A DNA stretch of 64,000 nucleotides from Uloborus plumipes (taxonomy: Eukaryota > Arthropoda > Arachnida > Araneae > Uloboridae): contig JAXGGA010003924.1 of NCBI GenBank assembly GCA_038373865.1, positions 1-64,000 on the forward strand, read 5' to 3'. The translations under genes and the position numbers were made by a program. The first letter of the stretch is position 1, and the number at the start of each line of letters is the position of its first letter. The notes below the pieces were generated by a model, which had not been told where the DNA came from, searched no databases, and was given only the letters and a program-made list of their open reading frames with translations. Below, piece after piece: positions 11,213 to 21,420 of this stretch.

Positions 11213-12150
11213 GGGCGATTCTATGTAAACTCGTCATTTTTCACACGAAATCTGTCCGGGCACGGTTTTTTGAAATGTTAGTATAATAATACTATTGCTC
11301 AGAAAGTGAATCTATTACTTTGGTTTGAAAGAGGGCCGATTGAAGTTTGTGTTTTTCTGATAAATCATGATAGGGGGTAAGTCCCCCGCCTAGTATAACT
11401 AGGCAGGTGACTGTGCCAGGTGGCTGTGTTTTTGCTCTTTGTTGCGTAATATCTGCAAAACTATTGGAACATAATTAGTTACGAGACTACCTATAAATTG
11501 AGGCACAAATCGTAGACATAATAACTAATATGTTTTATAATTAAATTAATTGACATTAATAAAATCACTTCCCAGAGGACTGTTTTCGCAACGACCCTGA
11601 TGCATACTTTCATCACAAATGTGGCTCTCAAACTAAGCAAAGTAGCGTTTCAACACCGTTCTCGGCTATTTCAGCAAATTCATACTGATTACTTTAAACT
11701 TCATGCCAAAAAGAATTTGCAAAAGTTATAGATTTTTCGTATTACAGCTTTGAATTTGTTGCAGGGGACTGTTTGAAAAAATAACGGACAGAATTTACAT
11801 GACAATTTTAAGTTTTAGAAATACGTAATTACATTTTATTTCATAAGAAAAATATAGCTTCATTATTCTATTTTTAGATATTAATTGCCAAATTTATGTC
11901 ATGTTAATGGGTTTTTTGAAATACTATCTTTAACGGTTAGACTATGGGATTGGGACAGCCAGGGGACTGTATTTTTGGTGCTTAGGTAATTTCTAGAAAA
12001 ATAAATCAAATTGTTATCACTCCAAATACAATTGGGCCACAAAGTATTAATGCTATACTTGTATTAAGAGCGATAATTACTTTATTACACTTTATTATTT
12101 TTAAAATACTCAGTCCGGACAGCCAATTACCAGTTTACAGAGAATCGCCT
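11213..12150. mobile_element. Non-autonomous TIR element, copy 1 of a tandem pair
   Basis: The start GGGCGATTCTATGTAAACTC and the inverted end (CCAGTTTACAGAGAATCGCC) form terminal inverted repeats of ~20 bp. ATAA flanks both sides (11209-11212 and 12151-12154). Just inside each end lies a TGTCCGG motif. The interior repeats a GGGGACTGT-like motif in one orientation near 11405, 11576, 11764 and 11962, spaced ~170-200 bp. No transposase is present; a 43-codon frame from the ATG at 11602 is shared with copy 2 but looks incidental. Length 938 bp. Confidence 0.8.
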
Positions 12151-12154
12151 ATAA

Positions 12155-13091
12155 GGGCGATTCTCTGTAAACTCGTCATTTTCCACAACGGAATCTGTCC
12201 GGGCATTGTTTTTTGAAATGTTCGTATAATAATCATGCTATTGCTCAGAAAATGAATTTCTTACTTTGGTTTGAAAGAGGGCCAATTGAAGTTAGTGTTT
12301 TTCTAATAAATCATGACGGGGGTAAGAGCCCCTACCTAGTATAACTAGGCAGGGGACTATGCCAGTGGACTGTAAATTTGCATTTTGTTGCGTAATATCT
12401 GCAAAACTATTGGAACATAATTAGTTACGAGACTATATATAAATTTAGGTACAAATCGTGGGCATAATAACTAATATACTTCATAATTAAACTAATTGAT
12501 ATTAATAAAATCACTTCCCAGAGGACTGTTTTCGAAACGACCCAGATGCATACTTTCATCACAAATGTGGCTCTGAAACTAAACGAAGTATCGTTTCGAC
12601 ACCTTTCTCAGGAATTTCAGAAAATTCACACTGAGAACTTTAAACTTCATGCCAAAAATCATTTGCAAGAGTTAGATTTTTTCTATTGCAGCTTTGAATT
12701 CGTGGCAGGGGATTGTTTGAAAAAACTCCGGACAGAATTTACCTGACAATTTTAAGTTTTAGAAATACGTAATTAGACCTTATTTCATAAGAAAGATATA
12801 GTTGCATTATACTATATTTAGACACTAATTGCCAAATTTATGTTGTGTTAATAGGATTTTTGGAATATTACATTGAAGTGTTAGACAATACGACTAAGAC
12901 AGCAAGGGGACTGTGTTTTTGGTGCTTAGATAATTTCCAGAAAAAAAATTTAAATTGTTATCACTCCAAATACAATTGGGCCACAAAGTATTAATGCTTT
13001 ACTTTTATTAAGAGCGATAATTACTTTATTACACTTTATTTTTAAAATACTCTGTCCGGACAGTCAATTACGAGTTCACAGAGAATCGCCC
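12155..13091. mobile_element. Non-autonomous TIR element, copy 2 of a tandem pair
   Basis: It has the same architecture as 11213-12150 with the same orientation and nearly the same length (937 bp). It starts GGGCGATTCTCTGTAAACTC, ends CGAGTTCACAGAGAATCGCC plus C, and is flanked by ATAA at 12151-12154 (shared with copy 1) and 13092-13095. The subterminal palindrome TGTCCGGACA is clear near its right end. The two copies abut with only four bases between them. Confidence 0.8.
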
Positions 13092-13095
13092 ATAA

Positions 13096-13568
13096 ATAAA
13101 ATATGACAATCAAAACTTCCAGGTTGTTTTTAATAGCTTAAACAATGAAACAAAGCTGCTTACTAAATAAAAGAGATTGTTAAAATTATTTCTCCAGCAA
13201 TTTCTGTAAAAAAGCTATAAATTTATGAACATTTAGAACTACTAAAATTTAATTTCTAAAGAATGTCAACGAAACCGGATGGCATTTATTTTGCACTCTT
13301 TGTTTTGTAAAAATTATATCGTTATTTCTATTACTCAATGAAATTTTAATTTATAAAAGCAAATTTTAATATTTTATAGATGTTATTTTTTTATCAAGGT
13401 AAATATTTTCTTATTTGGAAAATAAATTATGTTTTTCATATTGTTACAAATCTTGTAAATAGTTGTTGTTTTTCCTGCCTTGCATCATTTTCATTAGTTT
13501 TGGTTTTATCTGACGTCATGTTGCAAAAGTATCTGAAGATATCACTTTTATCACTTGTATACCGGCCC
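13096..13568. other. AT-rich spacer
   Basis: No element end or gene is recognised between the tandem elements and the LTR-like block. A 73-codon frame at 13380 begins in T-rich sequence and looks like chance. Confidence 0.4.
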
Positions 13569-14059
13569 TGTAACACTTTGCAGTTTTTACACTTGCCCTA
13601 ACTTTAATAAGCGTGAAGACATTTTCGCGCTGAGTGTGTTTTTGTTTTCTTTTTACTAGAAGTTTCGTGAATGGATTGTTCGAATTTATGAATAAACAGA
13701 ATACTCCAGATATTTCTAGAACGTAGTAGAAATGTCCTTCAGAGTATAAAAAACTGGCCTTGAACACAAGTCAGTTAGTTTTTCTCAGATTGGATTATTG
13801 AGAGGCTCGTTTTTATTCGCTTTGGGCGAATGTTGTTTTTGCTTTTGTAATTGCTTAATTACTGTTCACGTTAGATACGTGGTGCTGAGTTACTGTTGAG
13901 AGTACAGTGTACTGTGTGCTGCCTAATTGCTGGATGTTTAGCAATTGTTTCCTGCTCTTATTGTAAATAGTGTACATACTTGTAAATAAATTTATAGTTA
14001 CTTCCTCAAGATTTTAATGCTCATTTAAAGAAAGTTGAAGGTGCTACGAACTCGTTACA
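13569..14059 (+). mobile_element. Probable solo LTR of an LTR retrotransposon
   Basis: It starts TGTAACAC and ends GTTACA, the TG...CA form of LTRs with a short terminal inverted repeat (TGTAAC/GTTACA). A TATA-like GTATAAAAAA lies at ~13744 and an AATAAA at ~13986, in promoter-then-polyadenylation order. No primer-binding site, gag or pol is seen at either side, so a solo LTR is the simplest reading. I find no target duplication: the bases at the two flanks differ. That lowers confidence, and a chance arrangement is possible. Confidence 0.45.
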
Positions 14060-14453
14060 ATATTAATTATTTTTATCATTCCTTTGAAAGTGAGAAAACC
14101 GCAAGATGTCCCACACGTGACAATTACTAAAAAAGTTGTAAGCTTAATTTTTTAAAAATAACACGGAAAAAAATTATTAGTAGGAAACCATATCGCATGT
14201 TTAAAAATTTGCAGATACAAGAGTACGACACACTTGGAGAAATTTTTGCTGGACTTATAAAGTCTGAAAACTGATAGCCAAACGTTTGCCCACACTTGAT
14301 TGTAATACTTAATTGAAAAATAACAATTGAAAAAGATATAAGAAAAAAGAATTTTTGCCTCACGGGTAAAGTACTTTCCCCTGATTAGCAAATTTTTAAC
14401 TACTAGCCATCAATGATTCGTACACATACATGAATGTTAGTAAAAATTTAGTC
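14060..14453. other. AT-rich spacer, nothing recognised
   Basis: No gene or repeat boundary is visible. Minus-strand frames of 78-79 codons here are phenylalanine- and isoleucine-rich, as expected from random AT-rich DNA. Confidence 0.4.
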
Positions 14454-14750
14454 TAAGGCAGGAATTCAAGTGAAACATGCGATCGCAAATTACAATCGTT
14501 ACTGGAAATGAATTACATTAGAACGTTTCTTGATAAAAACATCGTGACGTCAGCGAGACGTTTGCCTATGAAAAACGAGCTAGATAAAACGTCACAGCCT
14601 ACTTGGCGAATAAGAGGAGATCGCTGACTGCTTGTGAGCTCTTATTGGCTCCACCCATAGTGACGTCAGTTCCAAGTTAAGTTGCATTAGCATTTATTTT
14701 GCGATCGCATCGAAGCGATTGCAATGGTGTTTCACTTGAATTCCTGCCTA
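14454..14750 (+). mobile_element. ~297-bp MITE with CRE-type palindromes, copy 1
   Basis: The inverted ends are GGCAGGAATTCAAGTGAAAC and its complement, with TA just outside each (TA duplication likely). Two perfect TGACGTCA palindromes occur near 14546 and 14664. GCGATCGC motifs lie near both ends. It matches 15401-15707 in reverse orientation over its whole length. No coding capacity. Confidence 0.85.
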
Positions 14751-15400
14751 ATTGTCACACATAGGACCGTGGAATCAACAATAAGGTGCATACACACCCA
14801 CTCACATTCGTCCATTTTTATTGCAATAATTTACACTTCAATTAGCACATGCAAAAAAATATAGCATGGTTTTTTCGCTTGTTTATCATATTTTCTTAGA
14901 TTTTGCGAATTTTGATTACAATAACGATTATTAAAACAATTCAAACAGCATATTTCAGACTTATTTTCCCGAGATGGAATTTTAATGCTTACCTTGCTAT
15001 TTTCGAATTTTTCATCCAGTTGCTAAATTCAATCGAGTTCAAACGCTGTTCGTCACTATTCTATAGTATAATTAAAATATTCCAGCTCACATCACTTTAA
15101 AGCACAACTGCACGCTGTAGCAAGGGGTACTAAATATTGCTATTTAAAAATGACAATCAGACTTTATCTTAAATAAGACGGAAATATTTGCAACTATAGA
15201 CATCGAATTTTAAACACTCCATTTGTTTTTCTTACCTGTGTTTTAAAAATAATAATGAAAAATATATTTTTTTACTAAGCTTGGGCAGTCGATAAATAAA
15301 AAAATCGCATTGGAGTATTTTTATTTATTATTATTTTTTTGAACTTTATTTGAATTAGATTATTTTCAGTTAACAGACGATATTTTTCACAATTTTACTT
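14751..15400. other. AT-rich spacer between the two inverted MITE copies
   Basis: It separates the inverted copies. I see A/T runs, a (TTA)n-like tract near 15325 and a 65-codon frame at 14903 with no recognisable features. Confidence 0.4.
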
Positions 15401-15707
15401 AGGCAGGGATTCAAGTGAAACAGCACTGCGATCGCTTCGAATTGCAATCGCTACTGGAAGTGAATTACATTATCATCTACTTAAATTGGCATGACGTCAC
15501 TACGGGTGGAGCCAATAAGATCTCACAAGCACTCAGCGATCTCCTCTTATTCGCCAAGTAGGCTGTGACGTTTTATCTAGCTCGTTTTTCATAGGCAAAC
15601 GTCACGCTGACGTCACGATGTTTTTTATCAAGAAACGTTCTAATGTAATTCATTTCCAGTCGCGATTGTAATTTGCGATTGCCTGTTTCACTTGAATCCC
15701 TGGCTTA
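15401..15707 (-). mobile_element. ~307-bp MITE with CRE-type palindromes, copy 2 (inverted)
   Basis: It is the same family as 14454-14750 in opposite orientation, with ends AGGCAGGGATTCAAGTGAAA and the complement ending CTTGAATCCCTGGCT. Two TGACGTCA sites occur near 15492 and 15610. The shared block GGAGCCAATAAGA...CTCCTCTTATTCGCC identifies the orientation. Confidence 0.85.
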
Positions 15708-16098
15708 GATTCTAAATGTTTAAAATTGCGAAACGCATGAAAGCTTCCAAACAAAACAGTTTTGAGTGGAAGGATATAATTGTAAATTATCAAAAAAAAC
15801 AATGCTTCACACAAAAGACAGTAATTCACAGCTCCAGTGCTAGAAAAAGTTGTTTTTCCGGGATTTACAAAAAAGCAGAAAAAAGGTAAAACATTCGTTC
15901 TACGTGTTTCCTTATTTGGTTTAAAACACAGGCATGTTGTGTGCACATTCAGTTTTTGATGCATATTTTTCTTGTTTACGTGATTCATAATTCGAATAGT
16001 CTTCCTCAATAGTATATTAAATGAAACTATGAGAAAATATTTTTAATCTATATTGTTCTGAGAGAATTTGAATTGATATTTTTTTTTTAATTTATATC
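15708..16098. other. AT-rich spacer
   Basis: The 119-codon minus-strand frame that overlaps the preceding MITE (15650-16009) begins in unique sequence and runs into MITE sequence. It is rich in Phe, Asn and Lys, has no domain, and I treat it as chance. Confidence 0.4.
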
Positions 16099-16248
16099 GA
16101 GGTTTTTTTTAAATCTAAAACTCAAAGGAAATATTTAATAGCATTAGGTCTTCCACCTTCGCCTAATTCAAAAGTAATTGATTTAACTGAACTTATATTA
16201 CTACAGCATCAAATTGAAATGGACAGTATGCTAAAAAAATACTCTTGA
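16099..16248 (+). pseudogene. Protein-like remnant, possibly LTR-retrotransposon gag
   Basis: A 49-codon frame ending in TGA reads like real protein rather than AT-rich noise: a helix-like stretch with LGLPPSPNSKVIDLTELIL followed by HQIEMDSMLKKYS. The pattern 'L-x-x-LG-(x)n-K-V-x-DL-x-x-x-IL' recalls the N-terminal region of some Gypsy gag proteins of arthropods, from memory of the family and without alignment. A charged stretch (VTEKERLQFEL) follows in another frame around 16270-16305. Confidence 0.3.
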
Positions 16249-16479
16249 AATAATATCGCTGTGCAAAAAAAAATCTGTAACCGAGAAAGAACGTTTACAG
16301 TTTGAACTATAAAAAATGTAAACTGAAATCTTTAATCGCCAAAAATTTGTTTATGGTTACTGTTTTAGTACTGCGCTAGGAAATAACCTGATGCAAATTG
16401 TCAAGATTTTGCTTACCAGTTAGACAAATGGATTTAAGGTACGATGATTACAGAATTCGATCGGTGAAAAGAACTTATG

Positions 16480-16632
16480 GTAAATCAAGTGAAAAGAAAA
16501 CTACCATCATATATCTGTGAGCATTCTATTGATAATTTACATAGCATGGCAGAATTGAATTATTTAATTGAGAAATTGAATATGAAACAGCTAGAATTTC
16601 TTGCGAACAATTTACTATTTGATTTTCATTAA
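16480..16632 (+). pseudogene. Second protein-like remnant, possibly the same gag
   Basis: Fifty codons ending in TAA include VKRKLPSYICEHSIDNLHSM and IEKLNMKQLEFLANNLLFDF. The composition (Glu, Lys, Leu, His) is unlike the surrounding AT-driven frames. Retroelement gag proteins often have a K-LP-x-x-V/I-x-x block of this kind, so it may belong with 16099-16248. No zinc knuckle, protease or LTR is found nearby, and the assignment stays uncertain. Confidence 0.25.
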
Positions 16633-16958
16633 TTTTTAACGTCTCATCTCCTTCTACGTAGGTCAAGAGTATCCATAAGACTTTAAAAAATCATTCTAAA
16701 GGACTGAAATACAAAAAATCATGCACATGAACAAAAATTACTGCTATTTATCAAGCTTAAAATCAATTTATCCTTTACAACATATGTGTGTTTTACCTTT
16801 TTCAGCCGCCATTAAACAGTGGCTGCAGTGCCCCCTATGGTTTGTTGGAGTTGCATATAGGAAGAAATCCAGCCTATAGGAAGAATGCTGAATTTGGTAA
16901 GCATGGAGGGAAAAAAAAAAGAATTGTCTTAAAGAGTATGTGTGCCTTCATTTTTATA
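16633..16958. other. AT-rich stretch with a weak exon candidate
   Basis: 16806-16896 is preceded by a pyrimidine tract ending CAG and followed by GTAAGC, and stays open in one frame (SGCSAPYGLLELHIGRNPAY within it). It also contains a direct repeat of TATAGGAAGAA. I cannot match it to a protein. Confidence 0.3.
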
Positions 16959-18453
16959 GACTGTAAAAAACGGATGGTGTTTTTACGGTATAATACAGCT
17001 AATTTTATAGTAATAAACAGTAAAAAATGCTAATTAACGGACTTCAAAAAAAGGAGGAGGCTCTAAATTCAAAGTGCATGTTTTTTTTTTTTTTCGCACA
17101 TAACATCTGATCTACTGAACCGATTTGGACGATTTTTTATTTAATCGATAGGAGATGGTGTAACTTAGGTACCATGTACTCATATGACGATATTTGTTCA
17201 CTAGAAAAAAAGTTATGATCGAAAAACGAACATTTCATGTTATTTAAAACAATATGTGCAATCGTAAATCCTTACTTCATTGAGCGACCCGATGATCAAG
17301 TGATGGTTAAACGCGTCACGTTAAAGTTTCTGGAATGAGATTGAGTCCAGGTCTGCAAGGATTTTTTTGAACAGCTGCATGGTTTTTTTTTAATTTATAA
17401 AGTTGTACGATTTTAATTAAAGAAGATATCAATCAATAAGTAGTCAAATTTAAAGTGATTTGTCCTAAATGATTAAATATGAAATCCATTGTTACAAAAC
17501 GTGGTTGCTATGAAACAGTAATGATAATGAGAATTTTGAATGAAGGCTTAACTAAATCAAACATGAAATTCAACTAAATTTAAACTTTAATCTGATCTTT
17601 ATTTAAAAGCGTAATTTTTAGTTTTTAACTATATTTTGATTATTTTAAGTGCATTTACGCTAAAAAGAATGAAATAAAATATGTTTGTAAAAAAAATAGA
17701 ACCGACTTCAGTTGGAAATTGCTCGAAAAAGTAAAAAATAATTTTTCTCTTTGAATATCATCGAAACTACTTTTAAACATAAGTTTTGAAGTCGACGCAA
17801 AAACAATGTATAGAATCATACGCAACTACAATTCAACTATAAATATAAGTTTTAATGAATCCAGGTTCTTTAAGAGCATTCGCGTACATTTCATTGATTA
17901 CTACACATTCGTGTAATGGTACGAATATTTTGCTTTTAATTTTCATTGGTTTCTCTGAAAAATGTTGGAAAAATATTTTTAAGTATCATTTTCCTATCGT
18001 TTTTGCGCCGACTTCAAAACTTATGTTTAAAAGTAGTTTCGATGGTGTTCAAACAAAAAAAATATTTTTAGAGCAATTTCCAACTGAAGTCGGTTCTATT
18101 TTTTTTCCAAACATATTTTTTTTACAGTAATAAACTGCCAAATTGCTCATTTTACAGTACTAAACTATAAAATTGCTCATCTTACAGTAATAAACTGTAA
18201 AATTGCTAATTTTACAGTTTATTACAGTGTATTTTACAGTTTTAAACTGGAACCTCTGCCGCCAGTATTATACTGTTGTTTTTACAGTATAATACAGCTA
18301 AATTTTACGGCAATAAACTGTAAAATTTCTAACTTTACTGTAAGAAACTAAAATTGCTAGTTTTACTGTTTATTACTGTGCATTTTACAGTTTTAAATTG
18401 GAACCTCGGCTGCCAGTATTATAAAAAAAAACAGAAGTTCATTTTTTGCAGTG
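16959..18453. mobile_element. CACTG-ended, TTTACTGTAAAA-rich MITE split by another repeat
   Basis: The left piece (16959-17035) starts ACTGTAAAAAACGGATGGTG and continues with TACAGTATAATAC-like units. The right piece (18126-18453) has many ~17-bp units of the form TTTTACAGTAATAAACTGTAA and ends in TTTTTTGCAGTG. Both match the intact relative at 54484-54893. The interruption is the repeat at 17036-18125. TA lies at the left flank (16957-16958); the right flank reads CA, probably a mutated TA. Confidence 0.7.
17036..18125. mobile_element. Repeat inserted in the MITE, with a GAAGTCGGTT hairpin
   Basis: It starts CGGACTTCAAAAAAAGGAGG, a motif I recall as a dispersed arthropod repeat. Its right third (17688-18125) is a hairpin: ATAGAACCGACTTCAGTTGG at 17697 mirrors the end near 18100, and CTACTTTTAAACATAAGTTT mirrors 18017-18040. 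The motif CGACTTCA recurs several times in alternating orientation. No transposase is visible. Composite or single-element origin is open. Confidence 0.55.
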
Positions 18454-19126
18454 CAGTTCTGCGCTATCGTACTTATGTTTTACTCATCTGATTCTGCAGG
18501 AAATCTTTAGCACGACCGTTTTTCCTATCTAATTTCGAGTCTTTCGCTTTTCTTTTCTCTTACGAGATGATATTTTCATACAGCCAGGACACTATTTTTT
18601 ACGCTTGCTGATTTATTTCGTTTTAGAAATTAATTTTCGTTGGAGGTCTGTTAAATCTTCGAAAACATATGGGGAAAAAAACGCGTTTATACAATTATGT
18701 CTAATGTGGGTAATATCTCCCTCTTGAATCATAAGCGGGGCAAATAACCCGTTAATCGGGTGGGGCAGATAACCTTTTTGTCAACGTTATTCGCCCCCAC
18801 TCATAGTGTTTAAACAGAAAACCCACGTGACTGCAATCAACGTTATCAGCCCTTCTTATGGTATTCTCTTACTGTTTAATCAGAAAAATCAACTGAAAAA
18901 TAGAACGCTCTTTGTTTATATTGAAGTTTCTAAAAGTAATATCTTAGATCACATGATAAAAAAGCCACACTTCCCTTTAGATTTCTTCTGAAATCCTAAT
19001 TATTTGTTAAAATCAGTAGAAAACTACTGTATGTTAGTCCATACACTTCTTTGCAAACAACTATCAAGGGAAAAAAGCATTAGCAGTGCACTGTGTCGGT
19101 GTATTTATGAAAACTAATAATTGATG
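18454..19126. other. AT-rich spacer, nothing recognised
   Basis: Around 18735-18805 the sequence repeats a GGGGCAAATAACC/GGGGCAGATAACC motif beside its partial complement, but no clear element can be delimited. Confidence 0.4.
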
Positions 19127-19302
19127 CAGACCCGTCATTTAAGCATTTTCCGGGGGGGTGGCAAAGGGTGTAAACACAATGCAATTTCATCGGAGAACAG
19201 CAAACCACGCCCACTTATATGTAAAAACATTGATTTCTTAAAGCGGGGGCGGGGGGGGGGCAACTCCCCCCTCCCCCCTTGACCCCTCTAAATGACGGAC
19301 TG
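19127..19302 (+). mobile_element. Short G/C-tract MITE, copy 1
   Basis: The ends are inverted: CAGACCCGTCATTTA and TAAATGACGGACTG. The interior has long G and C runs (near 19150 and 19245-19280). It matches 26088-26260 in reverse orientation, sharing AATGTTTTTACA followed by AGTGGGC. Confidence 0.65.
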
Positions 19303-21337
19303 AAATAAGGAATTCAACCCGGAGGAGCGTGTTGAGCATGAAATACCCTATGCTGATTTGACTATGAACTTAAGAGAGTTGGTCTTGTTTCGTTTGAGAA
19401 TTATTCGCAATGAACCTCATTTAGTGCATAAAAGTAAATTTCTATGGCTTTCTTTCAACTGTCATATAGGGTGTTTAAGCGATTACATCACAATAAGCAA
19501 GATACTATTGCGCTCCATGAATAGGAGGTATGATTTTAACTGATAGAAGTTACTTACATTGCGTACTATTCCCCTGTTAGTCGGTAATTGTATCTCACCG
19601 CTTTAAAAAGGTTTGAACATAAATATGAATTTTACATTGTAAAACATTTACAACCAAAATAAACAATGATAAAAAATATAGCGTTCAGGGTTTCATTTTG
19701 AAAATGAATTTGAAAATGATTTCCATTTCTCAGTTGTAGCAGTAAATGCTTTAGTATGATCTCTTACTAAAAGCCGACACTAAAAATTCCTCTGTCAACA
19801 ATTATATCTTATTTGATCAAGCTTAGCGGATATGAATCCATGACGTATTAAGCAATCTGAGATTTCCGTCGCACCTTTGTATTCAAAGTCCGCGGATGAA
19901 AGTAATTTAGATAAGAAACTATGTGTGGGCAATTCATTCATATGATTCTACATTCCTTTCCCGTGATGAGTCGCGGACGAGGTATATTGCTCGTGGTTTT
20001 TTTTTCAGTTCAAAACAAACAATGACTTGAACTTTCATTTTCAAGAAAAAGAAGTATTTGTTTCTCCTTATTCGTATGACTACCTGCTAAAGTGCTTTCA
20101 ATTACTCTTAACATTTACTTATATTTTTATTTGATTTCTTGCCGTATATTTTATAAAATATTTTCAAAAGACAGTTATGAAATTTACCTAAAAGCTTTTC
20201 TCTCGTTAACTTTTGGAATATGTCCTACAAACAGATTGTTGGAGTAAAGGAAAACAGAATTTCAATGCTTTGAATTTAGATCCTTCCTTTTCTTTTGGAT
20301 TAACAGAAAAATACAATTTTTGCATTGTGTCTAAGACTACATTCCCTGAGAGTAACTCAGTATGAAATAAGGTTATTTATGGTAAGTGGGACCCCTTTTT
20401 AGGACAGTTCGTTTTTGAAACCTTATACAAAATTTTTGAAGCAAAATAATTTCAGCTTAATGAATTATTTGGTTTTGGACATTATTAATTAAACACAAGT
20501 TTGGTATTGTTTCCTAAAACAATGCTTTAAATATTTTCAACCACTATGTTCTTTAAAAAATGACGTGGATGACTCACTTCTAGCTTGGAAGGGGTAAGTG
20601 GGTCACCCGCCATTTATTTAAATTTAAAGTGAGCATATCCAAAAAGGAGGTTTGTGGGTCTTACTTGATAAAGTATGCAACATTTTAGTATGAAATATTT
20701 TTTCTGTAAGTGCATCCATTAACGAGATATCCACTTACATTAAAATCTATATTACAGAAAATTATAAAACAAAATACAAAACAATTGTATTTGTGAAATT
20801 CAATAAAAGCCATTAGGAATATATTTGGCTTTTAGATATAAATTAGAGTTGAATAAACATAAAAAAGTCGATTTAGATCAATTTCTGCAAAATAGAAAAA
20901 AATGGAAATTAAAAACAAAAATGGAAACACTTAATAGCAGCGTCTATTTGAAGTTCGCTGAAAGAAACTCAATATCACCATATCAATTCTAACATAAACT
21001 GCTTCAAAACAATAAAAAGTAGCTTTTTCTATTCTTTCTACCAAATTTAGCAGTAATTTTTCCATTTGTATCATTTTCTAAAATAATAGTTTTATAATAC
21101 TTTATGGTTTTCTATCATTCAAGTTTCATAAATACATAGTTATCAGCTTTACAGTTTTTGTAGCTGAACTATCAGTTTCTTCTCTGTCTCCACAATTATC
21201 TTATATTAGGGTCCCATTTACACATTAGAGGAAAGTTATGGGGTAAGTGGGACTCCTCCCCTTAAGAATTTTTGGTATCTCCACTGATCTAGCATTCTTG
21301 TGAGATTTTCGAGCTGTCACTTCTAAATTTGGAGCTA
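19303..21337. other. Intergenic-like sequence with three GGGTAAGTGGG motifs
   Basis: No gene is recognised. The motif GGTAAGTGGG appears at ~20391, ~20595 and ~21243 in the same orientation, suggesting one dispersed repeat or duplicated segments. The remainder is AT-rich. Confidence 0.35.
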
Positions 21338-21420
21338 TTCCAAGTAGCACACTGTAAAATGGTTATTAACGTTGTGACAACAGCTTAAAAACTTTTAAGG
21401 TTATTTGTGATACCTGGGAT
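21338..21420 (+). mobile_element. ~80-bp AGGTAGCACA MITE, copy 1
   Basis: The ends TTCCAAGTAGCACAC and GTGATACCTGGGA are inverted copies. The interior reads AAAATGGTTATTAACGTTGT followed by GCTTAAAAAC. It matches 55950-56056 in the same orientation. Too short to encode anything. Confidence 0.65.

Noticed and set aside
12546..12746. 66-codon frame in tandem element copy 2, with a 43-codon relative in copy 1
   Set aside because: The frame is truncated in copy 1 and differs without a sign of protein-level constraint; no transposase motif.
15650..16009. 119-codon minus-strand frame
   Set aside because: It runs from AT-rich unique DNA into a MITE end, with Phe/Asn/Lys-rich composition and no features of a gene.
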